Positions 54,701-63,700 of a DNA stretch of 64,000 nucleotides are shown here, piece after piece. Made by a program: the position numbers and the translations under genes. The first letter of the stretch is position 1, and each line of letters starts with the position of its first letter. The notes under the pieces are model-generated. The model was not told the origin of the DNA, did not search any database, and saw nothing but the letters and a program-made list of their open reading frames with translations. Origin of the DNA: Gammaproteobacteria bacterium (GTDB taxonomy: Bacteria > Pseudomonadota > Gammaproteobacteria > Pseudomonadales > Azotimanducaceae); assembly GCA_026707735.1 (NCBI GenBank), contig JAPOWH010000007.1:248001-312000 (forward strand), written 5' to 3'.

Positions 54701-57135
54701 AGCGTGCCGGGCACTACGAGATCGTACTCGTGCGAAACATTGTCGGGCGTTCTCGTCGTTCCACGTCGTTCCTGCAGGAGAGTTCCAAACAGCGGGTTGC
54801 GACGTTCAGTGCTTTCAGCGCCCTGGCATGGCGTACATCGTCCCACCTGGCTCCAGCAAAGGCGATCGCCGGTAGGTTGCGCGTCGTCAGCCGTGAAGGT
54901 CAACCGAATAGATTCGCCTTCCATAATCTTCGGTATACCCGTGCTGAAGAAAGCATCACCCATCTTTGCGACCGTACGAATGCTTGGGCCGGTGTTCGGA
55001 CCATAGACAAGGTCAACGTAGACGGTAACGCCATCAGTCAATACCTTTGGTGTAGCACCACGCTGAAACGCCGCTACCGTAACAGAAACTCGATCCGTGC
55101 CGTATCGACCAAGAAGAACGAAGTTCGGATCTTCCGGATCGATTGATGGAGTGTTCATGGTGATGGTTAGGTTTCCGTTCATGCACGTTGAAGCGCCAGA
55201 CAGTGACGCCGTTGCAAGAGCGACCTCTTGACCATCTTCCATACCCGTTAAATCGGATCCTGTAATCTCGAAACAGAGGTCGTCTCCCTCTATGTCCGAG
55301 AAGCTACCCGCAACGTTGGTAGATCTTGAACCACCGCCGCTAGCCGCAGCAAGTGGTTGGAGGAAAATATCCGTCGCGGTGTGCCTTTTGACAGGAATAT
55401 CGTTGCCTTCGATCACGTCGACAAAAATCTTCATCGTGTCCTTCGCACCTGACTGATCTGTTGCCGTAACCGTCAATTCAAACTGCCTTCCATTCTCTAT
55501 GGCCGTAAGATCCATCGCTGTCACAGTGATGCGACCTGTCTGCTCGTTGTCTTCCGTTATTCCCAGAACACCTTGACCGCCTGACAGCGTGAACGTGATT
55601 TCGTGATCACAGTTAAAGTTGGACGCGTCTTCGTCCATGCACGCGGCAATATTCTCGTCTTCATCAAAAATCAGGTCGTCTACGAAATTCGACATGACAT
55701 TGACATAGAAGTCCATGCCGACGTTGTCGACATCCCAGTCGAAAGTCGCTTGCGAGATCTTGAATACAGGAGTGTGGTTCTCTATGACCGATACCGGAAT
55801 CCTTGCCATCAATGTGGTGGTGTTTGGTGCAGTACCCGTGGTGGCGGTGAGCGTCACTGTATACGTACCTTCCGCCAGTCCAGTCATGCGCAGAATGTCA
55901 TCTGTATGGTCGCCGTCCTCGTCAGTAATGTGCTCCACGGAAACTGCAGTGTTGCCTGTACTTGCACCAACCATGAACGTCGTTCCCACGGGACGCTGCA
56001 CGTTGTCGTTTGTTGGATCGTCGGTGTTTGCAGGATCGTCGGCGGTTACGTCGGTGGCACTTTCGTCGATACTTGGAGTAAAGAAGTCACTTACGTCTAG
56101 ATTTACCGTTTCGCCAACAGAGAGTTTGTAGGGAGTTTCAGAGGTATAAGTCAGAGCTGCCGTAGCAACTGCTGCAGCGGGACTCGCGGACGTTCCTTCG
56201 TTTCGCCCAAAGCCCGTTCCGCTAATGCCCATGACAGAGATCGTGAACGATTCTCCCGCGGGCAATCCTGTAAGCGTGGCGGACTGCCGTCCGGCGGTCG
56301 CTGCGTCTTCCCCAGTCATTGCGGAGTCCATCACGGTAGTGGAACTCATCATGGGCATCATCGCGCCCATAGGTGTATACGTTGCTGTTACTACATAGCT
56401 TGTAGCGCTAGTATCGGGAGTCGCTGGGGGGCCAGCCGTGGAATTGTTGCCATCACCAGTCCATTCAACATAAATGCTGTGATTTGATTCCGCAACGGCA
56501 AATACGTCGGTTGGAGCCGCGTGCGGCACCGGGCGTACCGTAACCGTAAACGCAAATTCTGCTCCAACTCCTCCACTGAAAGCCTTCTCGGCTTTGAGCA
56601 CGTAGCTTCCAGGCGCCATGCGATGGAAATCACTATCGCTGCTTGCAGTGTTGTATGAAACCGTTGCACCGGCAGTGACGGTGCCTGCATCGGCACTGTT
56701 CTCTGGAATTGAAATCGTACTCGAGGGTACGGCTGGGTCAGCGGTCGGCATGCCGTCGGCCAGCGTCAGCAGGACGAACGTCATCGTCCCGCCTACGTCC
56801 GTCGCGGCGAGTGCTGTCGAGCCATCGGACATGTACAACTTGTAGGACAAGTCACCCTCGCCAGCACAGGCCGCAGCGTTCGTCGCGGAAACCGTTGGCA
56901 GAGCGGTTGTTTCGTTGGTGCCACCGAACAGGTACTCAATGCCAAAGCTTCCCGAATCTTCCTTCCACCCGCCGCTGCCATCGGCGGCAGCCGTAGGATC
57001 GTCAAACTCGCATGTCTGCGCAAACGACGGTGCTGTGACCAGTCCAGCCGCAGCAACAAAGCCTGTCAGTGCGAAAAGTCGCAGAGTGGCGAACAATCCC
57101 TTGTTCGCTCTCCCAACCGAATGTAGTTTACTCAT
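48721..57135 (-). CDS. Giant cadherin/Ig-like repeat adhesin-like protein with C-terminal barrel (tandem paralog A)
   Basis: The ATG at 57135 follows AAGGAGG by 6 bases; nine upstream in-frame codons lack a ribosome site. The 2804-residue product has a signal peptide to about residue 40 (APSFAQ). The first mature module begins TCEFDDPTAA; an FnIII-like domain lies near 200-310; cadherin-like modules follow. The Cys motif is CWSQVGRCTPC (C760, C767, C770), and a second pair is CIGGC. About 90-residue Ig-like repeats, including a 273-bp-period array, occupy about 1460-2220. The linker KAVAEMALAHHGRAILSAVS lies near 2312 and a ~370-residue barrel closes the protein, with RNDGGDGVTGTGLEVAGGIR, VEPRWGQ and terminal RIVF. 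Its first ~1450 residues closely parallel those of the gene upstream (57770-63913), so the two are a tandem duplication. An outer-membrane adhesin role is inferred. Confidence 0.9.
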   Translation of the reverse strand: MSKLHSVGRANKGLFATLRLFALTGFVAAAGLVTAPSFAQTCEFDDPTAAADGSGGWKEDSGSFGIEYLFGGTNETTALPTVSATNAAACAGEGDLSYKLYMSDGSTALAATDVGGTMTFVLLTLADGMPTADPAVPSSTISIPENSADAGTVTAGATVSYNTASSDSDFHRMAPGSYVLKAEKAFSGGVGAEFAFTVTVRPVPHAAPTDVFAVAESNHSIYVEWTGDGNNSTAGPPATPDTSATSYVVTATYTPMGAMMPMMSSTTVMDSAMTGEDAATAGRQSATLTGLPAGESFTISVMGISGTGFGRNEGTSASPAAAVATAALTYTSETPYKLSVGETVNLDVSDFFTPSIDESATDVTADDPANTDDPTNDNVQRPVGTTFMVGASTGNTAVSVEHITDEDGDHTDDILRMTGLAEGTYTVTLTATTGTAPNTTTLMARIPVSVIENHTPVFKISQATFDWDVDNVGMDFYVNVMSNFVDDLIFDEDENIAACMDEDASNFNCDHEITFTLSGGQGVLGITEDNEQTGRITVTAMDLTAIENGRQFELTVTATDQSGAKDTMKIFVDVIEGNDIPVKRHTATDIFLQPLAAASGGGSRSTNVAGSFSDIEGDDLCFEITGSDLTGMEDGQEVALATASLSGASTCMNGNLTITMNTPSIDPEDPNFVLLGRYGTDRVSVTVAAFQRGATPKVLTDGVTVYVDLVYGPNTGPSIRTVAKMGDAFFSTGIPKIMEGESIRLTFTADDAQPTGDRLCWSQVGRCTPCQGAESTERRNPLFGTLLQERRGTTRTPDNVSHEYDLVVPGTLGLGRFQRTVTDFETTGGVYTINLCATDLSGETDRVSFQVQIEDVEEAPYFADDFDHVYMVVGDYSQNVNIWQNARDGDGRDDIDGYGANCIGGCQGALSITESDGVLTITPTQNEMGAADKLDVVDVEIEVSVTDSTGRTAYSTINATVKDRNNAPSFTDGLTAASYRVAENSRPGTAVGGPLAVGDVDDGDAITASVSGTDMFGAAVVRTSDADDEEVTHGVQVSVAKNGLDFEGKITSYDFTVTVEDKYGGSDSIDVRVDLTDRNEAPTKTDDDIPDQRILVGLTLCPIDADDHFMDPDHRDQQAGLLIDVSSTRPGDAEVNVGSGNEICIKGRNVGSGPSRVRITASDREGLSVFKTFLVTVEHNMPPMVAGDGIADQTAQEGGRMMDDLHLDYFFDDGDATYDEHLTYAVSVADSTIATPALRGTGNELRVYGDTKGLTDVTVTATDQNGQSVSDTFEIQVVRNYSPMADNDAIGHQQQYIGKVYDPIDATMSFTDEGDELTYDITTSNPDVATTAIKYDEMGGPWIVIHLHMPGTVEVTMTATDSARQTATVSFELVVHPRNDPPTIANAIPDVEIIELRSMDVMLADVFMDDHDALEVEVVNEDEGVADVVYRMRENLIRIYANEPGMTTVTVTATDDFPADQPHGPQMVVDEFTIVVVPNHPPVVANAIGPQQMFVNRTKEISLAGVFADENDDPLTLVAESLNEEVATVELSMASGDVGADGHADDYVLIINGLSIGTATIAITATDPGDLYVQELFELSVESDSPFVAMELDDVSLTVVEPVVVSLEGVFGDPEDEDLVLTAMSSDETVATVAVEGTSLTVTGVMVGMSTVTVTATDPYDNTAHTTFEVTVMNAAPMLVNEIDDQSMTVVEPVMVSIANTFMDPDGDELTYSAMSADELVATVGIEGTILTVTAVKRGMTSVTVTASDPDGLSASDTFDVDVLNAASMVVNEIADQTMTVVDPVTISIADTFEDPDGDELTYTAMSSDEDVATVKLYGTDLTVTAQMRGMAYVTVTATDEGGLSSSDIFKVEVINAAPMVAQEIDDQVMTVVDPVMISIADTFMDPDGDDLSYSVMSSDESVATVSLEDTDLTVTAMMRGMAYVTVTASDPDGLSVSDTFMVEVINAAPMVANEIDDQVMTVVDPVMISIADTFMDPDGDELSYTVMSSDETVATASIAGTMVTVTALMRGITHVTVTADDGHGLSVTDTFMVEVINAAPMVMNEIDDQTMTVVEPALISIDDTFMDPDGDELSYSVMSSDETVATASVSGMMVTVTALMRGMTQVTVTASDPFGLSVSDTFDVNVINAAPMMVGTLDSQVVTRGEPVTVSIAGVFTDPDGDPLSYSTASDDASIATASISGESMTVDGLAPGTTSITVTASDPMGLSASGSFEVTVETVPEAVGTIADVALQIGGDSLVMGIAQYFEDDDGDALTYTVSASGNAATASIAGSDMTLVPFTRGSSGITITASDPKGRSATQSFTANVSDSELKAVAEMALAHHGRAILSAVSAAFGSRLEGDRANSGLSFGRFSQYLPLKAGEVPSNVNTALSAGGSTYRDVSSIDWTSSTSGMRTPQQSTTGSGSLPNLASFLDPQNFRSFSHTLNGNGGVNSWSVWGGFDTQTFEGEGYEGDATSLFLGVDLQTHVCWLFGVAIASNTGESDYTWGSATQTMETSLTTILPYVRYEPTTGDTSVWGVVGSGSGEAESTVVNAANQTSDLSLTLGLGGLRHDFGEAGNFNLAVRADVGFANIETASGDGAIDGLSAGVNRLRAGIEASLDVDPGNGGSLTPFGELAVRNDGGDGVTGTGLEVAGGIRFSQDAFSFEARGRVTATHGGEDFSEQGISVVAAFRPAADGSGLSLSVEPRWGQTTSATQSFVWNETATIGVGSVVPEANVLRNDNGKSIDTVLGYGFRVGGDRYMLRPFVDVRSGSLNGKTTLLGAELKNLVPGPFAIETRFVFGKADIGSTKQNQIGLDARIVF
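50744..52108 (-). repeat. Five tandem 273-bp coding repeats (91 residues each)
   Basis: The word GCAGCG (or GCCGCA/GCGGCG) at the unit junction occurs at 50744, 51017, 51290, 51563, 51836 and 52109, exactly 273 bases apart. Each unit encodes a domain of the form AAPMVxNEIDDQxMTVVxP, then DTFMDPDGDELSYxVMSSDE. The central units share IDDQVMTVVDPVMISIADTF exactly. More diverged units continue on both sides. The period differs by one codon from the 270-bp array in the paralog at 16202, so the two arrays expanded independently. Confidence 0.95.
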
Positions 57136-57148
57136 GGATTTCCTCCTT
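57101..57148 (-). promoter_or_regulatory. Conserved translation-start block, copy 1
   Basis: This 48-base block spans the ribosome site AAGGAGG, the ATG at 57135 and the first eleven codons (MSKLHSVGRAN). It is identical to bases 63879-63926 upstream of the next paralog, including synonymous positions, while the coding sequence beyond it has many silent differences. The giant at 16202 shares only the AAGGAGGAAxTCCATGA core. Such conservation around a start codon suggests a common translational control target. Confidence 0.6.
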
Positions 57149-57681
57149 TTGCCAACTCCCATTGCGACTTTCCTTTAATTGCCAAAGTCATTTCGCAACC
57201 GTGTGACACCTTGTGCGGCACAGCTACAGCTTCGATCTGTTGCCGACCGTTCACAGGAGCACTTGAACCGCAGACACAAGAATGTGAACCCCTGAAGCCA
57301 GTGCGGTTCCCGTGCTCGTTTTTTTTCATATTTTGGATATGCATAAAACACTCGCAGATGCTTCAATTGAAACAACTACAAGCGAGAAACTCCGCAATCA
57401 ATAGTTTGGGTGAAGTGTAATCGACCAAAGGGCGGAATGTCAACCCCTAATGACGATATTTTTCATTTTGTTTCATTTTGTTTCAATGCTGCTCGAGTCA
57501 GTGTTGTTCGATACTAGAAGCGCCAATCGTCAGGATTCCGTAAGGGCACTCTGGCAGGTACGTTGCCGCGCAAGCAGTCCACCCTAAAAGGAATGGCTAT
57601 GGGTGCTTTCCGAGCAAGAACTCCGTTCGACTGGTACATTGATTGAGAACTGAATGTAAATGCACTGAAGCTAACAAAAAA
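57149..57681. other. Leader and promoter region between the two tandem giants
   Basis: About 530 bases with no supportable gene. It carries the untranslated leader of the gene starting at 57135, including an A-tract (minus strand, near 57319-57328), a TTCAATTGAA palindrome (57362-57371) and the phased TGAAACAAAA repeats. At its far end lies the terminator of the upstream paralog (57682-57708). A clear -35/-10 pair was not found. Confidence 0.5.
57455..57485 (-). promoter_or_regulatory. Three TGAAACAAAA direct repeats, 10-base period
   Basis: On the minus strand, ATTGAAACAA is followed by AATGAAACAA and AATGAAAAAT, giving three GAAA cores exactly 10 bases apart. The position is about 320-350 bases upstream of the ATG at 57135. 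The same motif with the same spacing precedes the paralogous giant at 16202 (15671-15690). A phased operator, or an UP-element-like or curved segment, is inferred. Confidence 0.45.
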
Positions 57682-57708
57682 CTGGTGGACCTCAATGAGA
57701 TCCACCAG
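57682..57708 (-). terminator. Rho-independent terminator after the giant gene at 57770
   Basis: On the minus strand CTGGTGGATCTC and GAGGTCCACCAG form a 12-bp stem with one wobble pair around ATT, followed directly by TTTTTTG. This is a textbook intrinsic terminator, 62 bases after the stop codon of the gene at 57770. It isolates that transcript from the paralog downstream. Confidence 0.9.
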
Positions 57709-57719
57709 ATCTTGATCGG

Positions 57720-57748
57720 CTCACGTGCCGGATAGACCGGCACGTGAG
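57720..57748 (-). terminator. Proximal hairpin after the giant gene at 57770
   Basis: CTCACGTGCCGG and CCGGCACGTGAG form a perfect 12-bp stem around a 5-base loop, 21 bases after the stop codon. No U-tract follows. The order (stem without U-tract, then stem with U-tract) repeats the arrangement after the gene at 48721, although the stems differ in sequence. Confidence 0.6.
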
Positions 57749-57769
57749 GTAGTTGATGTCTAGAGTAGT

Positions 57770-60700
57770 CTAGAACTTAATCGTAGCATTCGCTCCAACT
57801 TGATGGCTGGATTCAAAGCCAGTGTCCAGACGACCGATTGTGAACTTCATGTCGAAAGTTCGCGGCATCTTGACTAGCTGCTTGAGCTCCACGCCAATTT
57901 GCGAAGTCGTTACGTTAGCACCGAGCGTTCGCGACTCGACAAACGGAGACACCAGGTAGCGATCCTTTCCAAATCGGAAGCCGTAGCCAATGCTCGTATC
58001 GAACGTCATTCCCTTCTGTGCACCAAGTACATCGTCGTAGGGAAGCGCTTGTCCGTGTGTGGCATTCGCGAAGATTCCATTGGATCCTTCAACCGACGAT
58101 TGGCCCCATGTGGGAGCAATCGACATTCTGAGGCCGGAGCCGTCCGTCGACGGAGCAAGTTCCGCTTTTAGTGTGAACCCGCTTTCGCTGAAGTCTCTTG
58201 CCGAGTGATTCGCAATTCTGTGACCGCGAGCTTCGAAGGTGATCACGTTCGTTTGAACACGTACGCCACCTCCAACCTCGACACCAGTTCCCGTTACGCC
58301 GTCGCCGGTATCGCTGCGGAATGCAAGCTCGCCAAACGGCTTGATGGTGCCGGCTCTGCCCATGTCGAAGGAGGTGGAAGTTTCCACTCCCGCTCGAATG
58401 CGCTGGACGTTCGCAGTCAGACCATCCACGGCGCCATCGCCAGAATCGGTTGCCAAGTTGGCAAACGCGGCGTCACCACGCAATGCCAGCTCGATGTTTC
58501 CAATCTTGCCAAACTTGTGCTTGCCACCCAGCATGCCGAGGTTCATCGACAAGTCGCTGGATTGCGACGATGCGTTCACGACTGTCGAGATCACATCGCC
58601 AGCACCTAGTCCGAAAACACCCCAGACGGTAGTCTTGGAATTCGGCTCGTAGTTGAAGTAAGGCATTACGGTCAACATTTCGGTATCCATGGATTGCGTT
58701 GCGGTGCCCCAGCTGTAAGTGCTTTGGCCCGTATTGCGCGCACCGGTTACACCAACAAGCCAGCGCTTGTTCGCCAACAGGTCGAGACCCATGAACGTGG
58801 ACGTCGTGTTGCCACTGTAGCCTTCACCGGCGAAGTTGCGGGTATCCGTGCTGCTCCAGAGCGACCAGGAACCAATTCCACCCTTTCCGTTCAACGTCTG
58901 CGAGAAGTTTCTGCTGACGACGGAGTTCAGGTTCATTGCATTTCCGGTGCCGCCCGACTTGTTCCAGGATGTTCCTGAAGAAGCAATCGGCTGGGATCCA
59001 GCTTGCGTGAAGCCCACCATTCCCTTGTTGGCGCTGAATTCAGAGCCAGGCTGGTAGGTCGCATCGCCCGTAGGCATGTATTGCGCAATGTTGATTCCCG
59101 TATCGGAGCGACTGGATTCCAGTCGCGCGCCAACTACAGACGAGATTGTGTTCAAGAACGCTCGACCTTGACCCGCAAGCGCAGCTTCGGCCACAGTCCT
59201 GAGTTCGCTGTCGCTCACGATCGTCGTGAACGATTGCGTGGCGCTGCGTCCCTTGGAGTCCGTAGCGGTAACCGTTACTTCAGTCGATCCGCGCGTATAG
59301 GCCACCATGTTCAGGTTGGACCCTACGTTTGTGATCGTAGCTGCCGAGGAGCCATCCGTCGATACCGTGTACGACATGACGTCGCCACCTCGATGCGTGA
59401 AGTAGGGACTTACGTTCAAGTCGAGGTCCTCTCCACCAATCTGCAGCGTTTGGTCGGCAATCACGCCAACCGCCTCGGGTGCAGCTTCGACAGTTACGTC
59501 AAACTGATCGTGCACTGACTGACCGATATTGTCGGTCGCCGTAACAGTCACAGTCGTCGTGCCCACTGCGTTCGCGTAGATGCGAATCTCGTTCTGGCTT
59601 CGGCGGTGAACCACGTCAGCAACCATTTCATCCTCGTTGGAAACATCGATGTCCAAGCTGCCTTCGTCGTCGAACACATCGTCAAGCTCAACGTCATGGC
59701 GCTCGTCGACCATCATGGTTACGTCGTCAATGGCATTGGCCACTGTCGGCGCGTCGTTGCGAGGACCAACCTCGATGGTGAATTCCACTTTGGCATAGTT
59801 GCCGGCCGAGTCGGTAGCCTTCATCGTACACGTCGTCGTACCAACAGAATGCGAGTGGACCACGATCCATGGGCCGCCTTCATCGTCATACTTGATGGCG
59901 GTTGTTGCAACATCCGGATCGTCCGTCGATACCGAGTAGGTCAGCGTATCGCCCTCATCGGTGAACGCGCCAGTTGCATCGATCGGATCTTCCTGAATTC
60001 CCAATCTCGTGAAGACATCATCAATGAAGTCGGGATGCGCCACGGGTGGATCGTTGCGTGTCACTTCCACCTCGAAGGTGTCGGAAACGGATTGATCGTT
60101 CTGGTCCGTTGCGGTAACGGTAACCATGGCCGTGCCTTTCTCGTCGCCGTATACGCGCAGAGTGTGGTAGCCGATCAACGCGCCTGTAGCCACTCCTGGA
60201 TTGTCTACTTCGAACTCGTAGTGCAACGTTTCCATGTAGGCAGCGTCGCCGTCGTCGAAGTACATGTTCAGGCTGATGTCATCGGTACGTCCGCCTTCAT
60301 CCGCCATCATGTCGGGAATTCCGTCGCCAACCACCATGGGAGGCATGTTGGCTTCGACCGTCACGCGGAAGGTTTTTGAAACCGACAGGTCGTCGCGGTC
60401 CGTTGCTGTAATTCGAACACGTGCAGGGCCGTTGCCCACGTTCTCGCCAGTAATGCAGATGGAGTTGTTGTCCTGTACGCTCACTGATGCATCACCAGGT
60501 CTGGTTGAAGACGCTTCTATGAACAACCCGGCCTGCTGGTCGCGGTGATCGGGATCCATGAAGTGGTCGCTAGCCATTATGTTGCATTGTGTAATGCCAA
60601 CCAGAATTCGCTGTTCCTCAATGTCTCCGGAGTCTTCAACGATCATGGGTCTCTCGTTCACGTCGGTCACGTCGACACGCACGTCGATGCTGTTCGCACC

Positions 60701-63700
60701 TCCATACTTGTCCTCGACCGAAACCGCGAAATCGTAGGAACTGATGTCGCCCTCGAAGTCGAGTCCCGATTTGGCCACGCTAATTTGCACGCCGTAGGTA
60801 GTTTCCTCAGCGTCCGCATCGCTGGTTCTCACGACGCTGGCTCTGAACATGTCAGTTCCGCTCACGGCCGCGCTGACCGTGTCGCCCATGTCGGCATCGG
60901 AAACCGCGAGAGCGGAGCCAACACCTGTTCCCGCACGGCTGTTTTCAGGTACCGAGAACGTCGCGCCAGTCAAGCCGTCGTCGAATCCCGGAGCGGTATT
61001 GCTGTCCTTGACATGCACCATGAAGCTGGCGTAGGCGGTGTTTCCAGTCGAGTCAGTAGCAGAGACTTCGACTTCCACCTCAACCTTGTCCACAGTGTCC
61101 GCGTCGCCAATTTCGTTCTCGGAGGGAGTGACAGTTACAACCCCGTCCTCTTCAGAAATCGATACGGGTCCGCAGCCGCCAATGCAGTTGGCACCGTATT
61201 CGACGATGTCGCTGTTTCCATCACCGTCTCTCGCTGGAATTCGTACCTCTTGCGAGTAGTCTCCAATGAGCATGTAGATGGGATCGATATCGCCAATGGT
61301 GGGAGCTTCCTCGACGTCCTCGATCATGACCTCAAAGGTAATTCGATCGGTTTCGCCCGCCAGGTCGGTTGCGCACAGGTTGATCCTGTAGACGCCGCCG
61401 CGGCTCTCGAAGTCGGTGTTGTTCCTGCGGAATTGTCCGAATCCGACATAGCCGGGAATCCTGACTTGATATTCGTGCGATACAGTGGCAGTAGCCGCGT
61501 TGTTGGACGCTCGAGCTTCCGCCGTTACAAAGCCGAACAGGAAGTTGCGTCGGTCGCTGCCGGCGAACTCGTCGCCATTGCATGGTCGGCAAGCGCCCTG
61601 CTTGCTCCAGCAAATCCTGTCGCCGGAAGGTTGAGCATCGTCCGCCGTGAAGGTGATGTTGATGTCATCGCCCTCATTGATCTTGGGCACGCCTGATGTC
61701 ACGAACGTGTCGCCCATCTGTGCGACCGTGCGAATGTTCGGACCCGTGTTCGGTCCGTACACCAGATCGACATAGACGGTTACGCCATCGGTCAATACCT
61801 TTGGCGTTGCACCGCGCTGGAACGCAGCAACAGTCACCGAAACTCGATCAGTGCCGTAGCGACCAAGAAGATCGAAATTGTCATCTTCTGGATCGGTGGA
61901 CGGCAAGTTCATCGAGATGGTGAGGTGGCCATTCATGCACGTCGATGCGCCAGCCAAGGAGGCTTCGGCCAACACAATTGTGTCGTCCTCTTCCGCCGTC
62001 AAGCTGCTGCCAGTGATTTCGTAGCAAAGGTCGTCGCCTTCGCGGTCCGTGAACTTGCTAGCCACGTTCGTCGAGCGCGATCCGCCGCCGTTGGACGATG
62101 CAAGAGGCTGAAGATATACATCAGTTCCACCTGCACGGGCCGACTTCTTCTGCGGCGTGTCGTTGCCTTCGATGACGTCGACAAAGATCTTCATCGTGTC
62201 CTTGGCGCCCGACTGGTCGGTAGCGGTTACTGTCAACTCGAACTGACGCCCGTCCTCAACGGCCGCGAACGTGGGATCACCAATCGAACTCGCTGTGATC
62301 TTTCCAGTCTTTTCGTTCTCTTCCGTGATGTGGAGATATCCACCTCCACCCGACAAGGTGAATGTCAAGTCGTGGTCGCAGTTGATGTTGTTGGTCGCGT
62401 CTTCGTCCACGCATGCCGTCTGGTCCATGTCGAAGATCGCCTTGTCGACGAAGTCCGTCATCACGTTGATCACGAAAGTATCACCAACATTGTCAATGTC
62501 CCAGTCAACCGTAGCTTCGGAAATTCGGAACATGGGCTCGTGGTTTTCCACGACTTTGACGGGAATGCTCGCCATAATGACGTCACCCGCCATTCCGCCG
62601 AACATGGCTGTGGCTGTGAGAACAACCGTATAGGTTCCTTCTGACAATCCATGCAAACGCAGGATGTCGTCGGTGTGGTCCATGTCGTCGTCGGTGATGT
62701 GCTCGACTCGCACCGCGGTGTTTCCGGCGGTTGCAGTGATCATGAACGATGTACCTTCTGCACGTTCCATGTTGTCGTTTTCATTGTCAGTCGCGCCGGA
62801 AGTGTCGTCCGTAACGTCCTCAGGGTCTGTGTCGATGTCCGGATTGATGAAATCTGATATGTCCAAATCCACCGTTTCGTCAACCGAAAGGGTATAGGGC
62901 TTCATGCTGGTGTACATGAGATCGGCAGTCTTGACCGCACCTGCGGCAGGGCTCGCCGCAGTTCCTTCGTTTCCGGCATAACCCGCTCCACTGACACCCA
63001 TGACAGATATCGTGAACGAAGTGTTCGCGGGCAATCCCGTAACGGTCGCGGACTGTCGGGGGCTGGTGGGCGATGTGCCGTCTGTCAACGTACCCATGGC
63101 CGTATCCATTACGGTTACGGATCTCATAGACGCCTCCATTGCACCTTCCGGTGTCCAGCTTGCTGTCACCATATAGCTAGTCGCCGTAGTGTCATCAGCT
63201 TCGCTGCCTACGGTTGCATTCGAATTGTTGCTATCACCCGTCCACTCCACGTAGATGCTGTTATACGATTCCGATGTAGCAAAAACGTCAGTCGGAGCAG
63301 CGTGTGGTACCGGTCGAACCGTAACAGAGAACGCAAAGTCAGCTCCCTCACCGCCACTGAATGCCTTCTCAGCTCTGAGTACATAATTTCCGGGTGCCAT
63401 GCGATGGAAATCGGCATCGCTGGTTGCGGCGTTGTAAGAAACTGTCGCGCCTGCTGTAACGGTGCCAGCATCGCCAGTGTTTTCTGGAATAGAAATCGTA
63501 CTGGGAGCTGGGGGGTCCGCCTCAGGGTCGCCGTCAGCAAGCGTCAACAAGACGAACGTCATCGTGCCGGCAACGTCCGCTGCCGTGAGTGCAGTCTCAC
63601 CATCGGCCATGTACAACTTGTAGGACAAGGTGCCCTCGCCTGGACAGGCAGCTGCATTCGCATCGGAAACGGTTGGCAGAGCGGTCGTATCGTTGGTGCC

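Noticed and set aside
60545-61696. A 383-codon open frame on the plus strand
   Set aside because: It lies antisense inside the well-supported giant gene at 57770-63913. Aspartate/glycine/valine-rich repeat coding naturally leaves the opposite strand open. It has no ribosome site or recognisable domain.
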